Assembly: GCF_005771675.1 (NCBI RefSeq)
Contig: NZ_VAJM01000006.1
Location: forward strand, 124,001 to 188,000
Length of the DNA: 64,000 nucleotides
From: Hymenobacter jeollabukensis
GTDB taxonomy: Bacteria; Bacteroidota; Bacteroidia; Cytophagales; Hymenobacteraceae
Direction: 5' to 3'
Positions 59,141-64,000 of the stretch are shown piece after piece. Below the pieces are notes generated by a model. The model was not told where the DNA came from, did not search any database, and saw nothing but the letters and a program-made list of their open reading frames with translations. The position numbers and the translations under genes were made by a program. The stretch's first letter is position 1, and the number at the start of each line of letters is the position of its first letter.

Positions 59141-59780
59141 AGACGTCTTCCAGGGTATCGACCTGCACGCCCACTTCCTCGTCGAAGCTGGCGTTGATCA
59201 TGGCCCGGGCCACCGTGCGGCCGTGGACGGGCCGGTACTTGCGCAGCAGCGGCAGCTGCCCCAGCAGCGCCGCCGCGCCGATGGCCAGCTTTTCCAGCCC
59301 TCGGGAATTTTCGCGCGGCCCGGCCAGCACGCCCGGCTGCAGAATGCGCGTGCGGGCGAAGGCCAGCGTTTGCACGTCGCGCTCCAGCTCGCCCTTCATG
59401 CGGTTGTAGAAGATGCCCGAGTCCTTATCGGCCCCGGCGGCCGAGACCAGCACGTAAGTATCCGTGCCGTTGCGGGCCGCGTGCTCGGCCGTCTGCAGCT
59501 GGTAGGTATGGTCGACGCGGTACTGGGCTTCCTGGCTGCCGGCCTGCTTGAGCGTGGTGCCCAGGGCCGAAAACAGCACGTCGCCCTGCAGTAGCTCCTG
59601 CCACTCGCTGGGCTTGTCGAAGTCGACGATGTGCTCTTCGAGCTTGGCGGGGTTGTGGTAGCCGGTGGGGCGGCGGGTAAATACTTTCACGCGCTCAAAG
59701 CGCGCATCCGTCAGCAGCTGGCGCAGCAGGTATTCGCCCACCAGGCCGGTGGCGCCGATAACGAGGGCCGTTTTCTTCAT
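59121..59780 (-). CDS. NAD(P)H-binding oxidoreductase (HTATIP2/TIP30-like SDR)
   Basis: This 219-aa atypical SDR has the Rossmann motif KKTALVIGATGLVGEYLLRQ at the N-terminus. Further features are VKVFTRRPTGYHNPAKLEEH, DVLFSALGTTLKQAGSQEAQ, YVLVSAAGADKDSGIFYNRM (YNRMKGELE carries the YxxxK) and RTRILQPGVLAGPRENSRG. It matches the Oxidoreductase (HTATIP2) COG0702-like group. Reaction unknown. It is the last gene of a same-strand redox group with the MarR and quinone oxidoreductase genes and overlaps the + gene ending at 59140. Confidence 0.9.
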   Translation of the reverse strand: MKKTALVIGATGLVGEYLLRQLLTDARFERVKVFTRRPTGYHNPAKLEEHIVDFDKPSEWQELLQGDVLFSALGTTLKQAGSQEAQYRVDHTYQLQTAEHAARNGTDTYVLVSAAGADKDSGIFYNRMKGELERDVQTLAFARTRILQPGVLAGPRENSRGLEKLAIGAAALLGQLPLLRKYRPVHGRTVARAMINASFDEEVGVQVDTLEDVFKRAGE

Positions 59781-59853
59781 GCGGGTACGGTCAGGTTCAA
59801 CGGGCGGCAGTCGTCGCTGCCCGTTGACGTGTACTGCCGGGCTGCGCCCGGGG

Positions 59854-60540
59854 TTACCGTTCCGTCTTGGCCGGCTGGCGCAGCGGCTCCCACTGCAGCA
59901 GCAGCTCCTCGAAGCTCTCGGGGCGCGGGGCCAGGAAAATGGGCAGGTGAAACCGGTCGAGGCGCCGCAGCAGATACAGCAGCTGCTGGCGCTCCTCCGC
60001 GTTCAGGTCGCCCGACACAATCTGCGCGGCCTGCGTCATGCGGCCCACCACCTGCCGCAGCACCGCGTGGCCTTCCGGCGTCACGGTGAGCTGCTTGCGG
60101 CGGCGGTCGGTGGCGTGGGCCTGCTCGGCAATGAGCCCGTTGGCCAGCAGGCGCTTGATGACTTCGGTGCCCGAGGCTTTTTCGTGCACGTTGCGGGTAA
60201 TCAGCTCGGTTTTGCTCAGCGGCTGGGCGCGGTAGAGGCTGGCCAGGTAGGCAAAGTCGTCGATGGTGAGCAGCGGCGTGCCGGCCAGGGCCAGGCGGCT
60301 GTACACGCGGGCGTAGCGGTTCATGAACACCACCAGCTTGCTGATCTGCACCTCCACGGTTTCGTGCGAGCGGTGCATCTCGTCGGCGTGCGGCTCGTGG
60401 GCGGCGGGCGTCAGCACGGCCCGGGCATGCAGCCACGCGGCAAAATGCGCCAGCTTGGCCGGGGCACTGTGGCTGACTTGCTGGTGCTGCTCATAGGCTT
60501 CGACCTGGTCGAGCAACTGCTTCAGCAACGAGTAATCCAT
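59854..60540 (-). CDS. MarR family transcriptional regulator
   Basis: This 228-aa protein starts at ATG 60538-60540 (MDYSLLKQLLDQVEAYEQHQ). The MarR winged HTH is at about residues 95-175: LLTIDDFAYLASLYRAQPLS, KTELITRNVHEKASGTEVIK, RLLANGLIAEQAHATDRRRK, QLTVTPEGHAVLRQVVGRMT. N-terminal (1-60) and C-terminal helices are longer than in typical 150-aa MarR proteins. The neighbours are two redox enzymes on the same strand, which are likely targets. No clear palindromic operator was found in the flanks. Confidence 0.9.
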   Translation of the reverse strand: MDYSLLKQLLDQVEAYEQHQQVSHSAPAKLAHFAAWLHARAVLTPAAHEPHADEMHRSHETVEVQISKLVVFMNRYARVYSRLALAGTPLLTIDDFAYLASLYRAQPLSKTELITRNVHEKASGTEVIKRLLANGLIAEQAHATDRRRKQLTVTPEGHAVLRQVVGRMTQAAQIVSGDLNAEERQQLLYLLRRLDRFHLPIFLAPRPESFEELLLQWEPLRQPAKTER

Positions 60541-60712
60541 GGCGGACGAGGTGAGCGAAACCACCGCCCGGCAACGTAGGCGGCGGCAAAAAAGAGAGTA
60601 GCGCGGCTTGCAGAGCTGCAAAACCGCCCCATAAGCCGGCGTACGGGCACAGCCCCGTCGCGTTTGCATTCGGGCAATAAATATTCGCCAAGGCTGATGC
60701 CCGGGCCTCGGC

Positions 60713-61687
60713 TTAACGATTCACGCGCAGCACAATCTTGCCGATGTGGGCACTGCTTTCCATGAGTCGATGCGCCAGTTCGGCTTCGCGGAGGGCAAAC
60801 TTACGGAATAGCACCGGCTTGAACTGCTTGTTGGTCAGCAGCGGCCACACGTGGCGCTCCACCTCGGCGGTCAGCGCGGCCTTGAAATCGGCCGAGCGCG
60901 GGCGCAGGGTGCTGCCGGTGATGGTCAGGCGGCGGCGCATCACTTCCAGGGCGCTGAACTCGGCCTGGGCGCCCTTCATGGCGTTGATGAACACCAACCG
61001 GCCGTCGTCGCGCAGCAGGCGCAGGTTTTTGGCCGTGTAGTCGCCCCCGATCATGTCGAGCACCACATCGACGCCCCGCACCCGCAGCTCGGCCTCGAAG
61101 TCCTCGGTGTGGTAGTTGAAGCAGCGGGTGGCGCCCAGGGCCTCGCAGGCGCGGCATTTTTCGTCGGAGCCAGCCGTGGCGTACACCTCCGAGCCCCGCA
61201 GCCGGGCCAGCTGAATGGCCGTCACCCCGATGCCGCTGCTGCCGCCGTGCACCAGCAGCGTCTCGCCGGGCTGCAGGGCGCCGCGCTGAAACACGTTGTG
61301 CCACACGGTCAGCACGGTTTCGGGCAGGGAGGCGGCCTCCGTCATGCGCCAGCCAGCGGGCACCGGCAGGCAGTGGCGGGCGTCCACCACGGCGTAATCG
61401 GCGTAGCCGCCGGCCGTGAGCAGGGCACACACTTCGTCGCCCACCTGCCAGCGCGTCACGCCCGCGCCCACTTCCGTCACCACGCCGGCTATTTCCAGGC
61501 CCGGCACCGTGCCCGCCACCTCGCCCGCGCCGCCGTATTTGCCCTGGCGCAGCAGCACGTCGGGGCGGTTGACGCCGGCGGCCAACACCTGCACTAGCAC
61601 CTGGCCGGGGCCGGGCTGCGGGGCGTCGAGGTGCTGAAGCTCAAGAACTTCGGGGCCGCCGGGGCGGCTGATGACAATGGCGTGCAT
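60713..61687 (-). CDS. Zinc-type NAD(P)H-quinone oxidoreductase (QOR/PIG3-like MDR)
   Basis: This 324-aa medium-chain dehydrogenase/reductase has an N-terminal GroES-like domain (HAIVISRPGGPEVLELQHLD, VLVQVLAAGVNRPDVLLRQG). Its Rossmann domain has GETLLVHGGSSGIGVTAIQL, VDVVLDMIGGDYTAKNLRLL and GRLVFINAMKGAQAEFSALE. The catalytic-zinc Cys of alcohol dehydrogenases is absent, placing it in the zinc-free quinone reductase (TP53I3-like) group that reduces quinones with NADPH. The start gives a standard N-terminus. It is probably controlled by the adjacent MarR protein. Confidence 0.93.
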   Translation of the reverse strand: MHAIVISRPGGPEVLELQHLDAPQPGPGQVLVQVLAAGVNRPDVLLRQGKYGGAGEVAGTVPGLEIAGVVTEVGAGVTRWQVGDEVCALLTAGGYADYAVVDARHCLPVPAGWRMTEAASLPETVLTVWHNVFQRGALQPGETLLVHGGSSGIGVTAIQLARLRGSEVYATAGSDEKCRACEALGATRCFNYHTEDFEAELRVRGVDVVLDMIGGDYTAKNLRLLRDDGRLVFINAMKGAQAEFSALEVMRRRLTITGSTLRPRSADFKAALTAEVERHVWPLLTNKQFKPVLFRKFALREAELAHRLMESSAHIGKIVLRVNR

Positions 61688-61854
61688 GCTAGGTCAGGTC
61701 AGTGGAAAGGGCGTACGTCAGGCCGGGGTATACGGCATGGCCGCGCAATAGAACGATTCTGCGCCCTCCGCGCAAGCTTCCGCGTCTCCTGCGGGCTAAT
61801 TCCGTTGCCGCCGGCCGCGTCACCTTTCCCCGGCTTTTGCGTTTCTTGGCATTG

Positions 61855-62367
61855 ATGAAAGCCCCCGCCATCTTCCCCACCCTGCTCGACGCCACCCGCG
61901 CCCTGGGTTTGCGCGCCTGGCAAACCGGCCCGCTGTTCCGCAAAGCCTTCCGCTCGGCCGCCGAATCGGTGCAGGAAGTGCTGCGCGCCGAAGTGCAGAA
62001 GGGCAATGCCCGGGTGGTGGCCGACTTTCTGACCGACAAGGCGGCCCCGGCCGTGAAAGCCCTGCTGCTGGAGCGCATGACCATCCGGCTGCTGGCCCGC
62101 CTGGGTTTGCGCGGGGTGCTGGCCTCGAACGTGGTCGGCTGGATTCTGCCCTTCGTGGTGGAGAAAATCGTGCGGGCCGTGCTCAAGACCGAAGCCGCCG
62201 CCAAGCTGCAGCAACACCCCACCGTCACGAACGTGCGCCAGACCCTCGACGAGCTCAAAAACCGCCTGCGCCGGGCCGTGGCGCCAGACTTCGGCTCCAA
62301 AGCCGAGGTACTGGAGCACGACCTGCCGGAGCTGCCGGCCGCCGCACCAACGGCCGGGGCTATGTAG
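61855..62367 (+). CDS. Helical hypothetical protein, 170 aa
   Basis: Start ATG 61855 (MKAPAIFPTLLDATRALGLR). It is mostly amphipathic helix (VVADFLTDKAAPAVKALLLE, RLGLRGVLASNVVGWILPFV, EKIVRAVLKTEAAAKLQQ), with one weakly hydrophobic segment around residues 88-105 that might touch the membrane. A charged tail follows (EHDLPELPAAAP). No family recognised. It is divergent from the quinone reductase gene and 34 bp upstream of the glycine-rich-domain pair. Confidence 0.65.
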   Translation: MKAPAIFPTLLDATRALGLRAWQTGPLFRKAFRSAAESVQEVLRAEVQKGNARVVADFLTDKAAPAVKALLLERMTIRLLARLGLRGVLASNVVGWILPFVVEKIVRAVLKTEAAAKLQQHPTVTNVRQTLDELKNRLRRAVAPDFGSKAEVLEHDLPELPAAAPTAGAM

Positions 62368-62400
62368 CGTACAAAGCTCGTCCGCCCACCACGCCGCCCC

Positions 62401-62901
62401 ATGCGCCCCGACCACCTCGCGCTCTGGCAGAAAATCGAGGCTTTCGAGCTCGACGACCCGCACGCGGCCCTCACCTTTACCGACCGCCTGGCCCGCGAAA
62501 ACGGCTGGCCGCTGAGCTTTAGCCTGCGCGCTGTGCACGAGTACAAGCGCTTCATGCTGCTGCTCTGCGTGGCCGAGCACCTGCTCACGCCCTCCGACCA
62601 GATCGACCAGGTCTGGCACCTGCACCTGCTCTACACCCGCTCCTACTGGGACGACTTTTGCCGCGACACGCTGGGCCGCGCCATTCACCACGGCCCTACC
62701 CGCGGCGGCAGTCAGCAGCAGGCCCAGTTTACCGACTGGTACGCCCGTACCCAGGAACTGTACGCCCACACCTTCGGCCACGCGCCGCCCGCCGACCTCT
62801 GGCCCGACAGCCCCACGCGCTTCGGCGACATCAACTTCCAGCGCGTCAACCTCGGCCGCTACTGGCTGCTGCCCAAATTCCGCTTCTTCCGTCGTTTCTG
62901 A
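62401..62901 (+). CDS. Glycine-rich-domain-containing-protein-like (GRDP-like)
   Basis: This 166-aa protein matches the GRDP-like family by its N-terminal helix AALTFTDRLARENGWPLSF and the metal-like pattern YKRFMLLLCVAEHLLTPSDQ, IDQVWHLHLLYTRSYWDDFC. The family is named for eukaryotic proteins where this domain precedes glycine-rich repeats; here that tail is supplied by the next gene. The TGA overlaps the next ATG by one base, so the two are translationally coupled and probably interact. The C-terminus is basic and aromatic (YWLLPKFRFFRRF). Function unknown. Confidence 0.85.
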   Translation: MRPDHLALWQKIEAFELDDPHAALTFTDRLARENGWPLSFSLRAVHEYKRFMLLLCVAEHLLTPSDQIDQVWHLHLLYTRSYWDDFCRDTLGRAIHHGPTRGGSQQQAQFTDWYARTQELYAHTFGHAPPADLWPDSPTRFGDINFQRVNLGRYWLLPKFRFFRRF

Positions 62902-63728
62902 TGCAGCTGGCCCGTTTCTCTCCCGCCGAAATCCTCATTCTGCAGCGCATGGCCCAGGCGCCCGTGCGCCACATGCTGCGTCTCACCTTCGCCGACCTCG
63001 TGCTGCGCGACGTGTTGCGGCTCGAAAACCGCCCTTTCCAGGCCTCCCCCTACGACCCGCCCGCCCCCTGCTACTACGTGCGCCCCGGCGACGCCTGGCT
63101 GGCCCACCGGCCCCGGCCCCACGAGCTGCCGCTGCTACAGGTGCTGCCCGAGGCCCGTCAGATGATATTGCTGCGGCACTACGTGGGCGTGCTGCTGGAA
63201 GAGCTGCCTGCCCCGCCCAATTTCCGCCAGCTGGTGACCGAAGCGCCGGGCCTGCAGGGCTGCGTGCGGCGCAACGGCTGGCACAAGCTCGTCCAGTCGT
63301 TTGCGCTGACCGACCAAGGTATCGACCTAGGCATAATACTGCGACAGGAAACGGAGGCGCTTATGGCGCAGGTAGCCGCCGGTGACCCGGATATGGTTCA
63401 GCTGCTGCCGCCGCTCTACGGCAGCGCGCTGCTGGCCGGTATGGCCCCGCCGCCAGAGCTGCACCTTTTCGACCAGGAGCTTCTGCGGGCGTTGCGGGCG
63501 CAGCGCGAGCAGCGTTTCAGTTCTTCCGACTGGGCTGCCGGCATTGGCGGCTGCGGCGGCCACAGCTCCAGCGACGGTTCCGACAGCCCCGGCGGCGGCG
63601 GGGCGGACTTTGGCGGCGGCCACTCCGGCGGCGGCGGGGCCAGTGGGGACTTCGGCGGCGACAGCGGCTGCTCCTCGGGCTGCTCCGGCTGCAGCGGCAG
63701 CGGGTGCGGGGGCTGCGGTGGCGACTAA
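62901..63728 (+). CDS. Protein with Gly/Cys/Ser-rich C-terminal tail (TIGR04222-like)
   Basis: This 275-aa protein, from ATG 62901 (overlapping the previous stop), has a ~200-residue N-terminal helical part: ARFSPAEILILQRMAQAPVR, DLVLRDVLRLENRPFQ, ALTDQGIDLGIILRQETEAL and ELHLFDQELLRALRAQREQR. The last ~65 residues are almost only Gly, Ser, Asp and Cys (GIGGCGGHSSSDGS, SGCSSGCSGCSGSGCGGCGG), with eight Cys in pairs, suited to metal binding or disulfides. The layout recalls TIGR04222-type proteins, but those have TM helices and this one appears soluble. Function unknown. Confidence 0.75.
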   Translation: MQLARFSPAEILILQRMAQAPVRHMLRLTFADLVLRDVLRLENRPFQASPYDPPAPCYYVRPGDAWLAHRPRPHELPLLQVLPEARQMILLRHYVGVLLEELPAPPNFRQLVTEAPGLQGCVRRNGWHKLVQSFALTDQGIDLGIILRQETEALMAQVAAGDPDMVQLLPPLYGSALLAGMAPPPELHLFDQELLRALRAQREQRFSSSDWAAGIGGCGGHSSSDGSDSPGGGGADFGGGHSGGGGASGDFGGDSGCSSGCSGCSGSGCGGCGGD

Positions 63729-63736
63729 CCGGTCAA

Positions 63737-63775
63737 CAAAAAGCCCGGCCGCCAGAACTGGCAGACCGGGCTTTG
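63737..63775 (+). terminator. Hairpin after the Gly/Cys-rich gene
   Basis: AAAGCCCGG (63740-63748) pairs with CCGGGCTTT (63766-63774), with a weak inner stem (GCCAG/CTGGC). It starts 9 nt after the stop; the T-run is short (TTT). Confidence 0.7.
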
Positions 63776-63805
63776 GTCGTCGGCACGTAAAACCGACTAA
63801 AAATG

Positions 63806-63847
63806 AAAAAACCCGCCGGCTCCCGCACTTGCTGCGGGGCCAACGGG
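63806..63847 (-). terminator. Rho-independent terminator for the glutamine synthetase gene
   Basis: On the minus strand, paired arms CCCG-GGC-CCGCA and TGCGG-GCC-CGGG form a stem with small mismatches and are followed by six T. It lies about 65 nt after the stop at 63911. Confidence 0.75.
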
Positions 63848-63910
63848 CTTAGTGGCGAACCGGTCGAACTGCATTCCCACCCGAATTCGAACCGGTTGCA
63901 CCGGCGGCTG

Positions 63911-64000
63911 CTAATGCAAGAAGAGCAGCTCGCGGTATTTTACTAGGGGCCAATCTTCGTCGGCCACTAGAAGTTCCAATTTGTCAACCTGCCGACGAAT
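63911..64000 (-). CDS. Glutamine synthetase type III, C-terminal end only
   Basis: The last 29 codons of a minus-strand gene are visible, reading IRRQVDKLELLVADEDWPLV then KYRELLFLH and a TAG stop. The pattern D-x-LE-x-x-V-x-D-x-x-WPL-x-KYRE-x-LF matches the C-terminus of GSIII (GlnN) enzymes, as remembered, which ligate ammonia to glutamate in Bacteroidetes. The rest lies beyond the window. A terminator follows at 63806. Confidence 0.75.
   Translation of the reverse strand: MRRQVDKLELLVADEDWPLVKYRELLFLH

Noticed and set aside
57718-59409. 563-codon open frame on the plus strand
   Set aside because: Antisense to ispG, and it runs through the start of the next gene in the wrong frame.
63850-63912. 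tRNA on the minus strand (GGTTCGAATTCGGGT looks like a T-arm)
   Set aside because: The T-stem has a mismatch and no acceptor, D or anticodon arms can be drawn. The sequence is the 3' untranslated region of the glutamine synthetase gene.

Overview
The window looks like chromosomal DNA of a high-GC, aerobic, pigmented Bacteroidota of the Hymenobacter type. The reasons are: a Bacteroidetes-style long IspG, a C-terminal type IX secretion signal, secreted proteins carrying TonB C-terminal domains, LytTR/LytS regulators, a CrtA-like carotenoid oxygenase, promoter boxes of the TTG-N19-TAnnTTTG type, and many intergenic palindromic repeats. No rRNA, tRNA, phage, transposase or CRISPR array was seen. 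GC-rich codon use leaves long open frames on the non-coding strand, and these have been discarded.

Layout. 1-4.5 kb: secreted MORN/TonB-C proteins, an SPFH (stomatin-like) protein and an HTH gene preceded by a regular 43-bp dyad array. 4.8-9.5 kb: alaS, a MerR-type regulator, a frameshifted small membrane gene and dprA. 9.6-16.1 kb: a delta-60-repeat T9SS cargo protein, a class IV aminotransferase, thyA, an N-acetylmuramoyl-L-alanine amidase and a small Cys-containing secreted protein. 16.2-19.7 kb: an RND/MMPL exporter, a ~370-bp array of palindromes spaced every 21 bp, and a coiled-coil protein. 20.0-29.6 kb: a zinc-ribbon DUF2007-like gene, then a SWIM / DUF5691 / MoxR AAA+ / membrane protein / DUF5682 / VWA cluster resembling the E. 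coli yehL-yehM-yehP-yehQ locus, then a membrane protein. 29.6-35.2 kb: an AraC regulator with an NmrA-like SDR, an SF1 helicase and a SlyD-like FKBP. 35.2-40.5 kb: a secreted propeller-like protein, a carboxypeptidase-regulatory-domain protein, an AcpH-like phosphodiesterase, a PPOX-family protein, a CrtA-like protein and a candidate stand-alone small RNA. 40.6-46.2 kb: leuS, an Rrf2 regulator with its YwnB-like partner and two matching operators, a YjbR protein, a 59-aa membrane protein and a GNAT. 46.3-53.3 kb: two secreted propeller-like proteins, an NTF2/lumazine-binding-like protein and a kinase-kinase-regulator operon in which one kinase lacks the phosphoacceptor His. 53.6-64 kb: two HAD phosphatases flanking a second 42-bp array, ispG with an AT-rich palindromic insertion, a redox cluster with a MarR regulator, a glycine-rich-domain pair, and the 3' end of a type III glutamine synthetase.

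The most unusual content is non-coding. Three tandem arrays with different sequences share one architecture: dyad-symmetric sites every ~21 bp (two helical turns), giving 42- or 43-bp periods. There is also a promoter-hairpin-terminator unit that looks like an independent small RNA, and a set of large inverted-repeat elements, some of which have entered coding sequences in frame. The most system-like protein locus is the MoxR-VWA-SWIM cluster. Functional names come from recognising motifs by eye; no database search was run.
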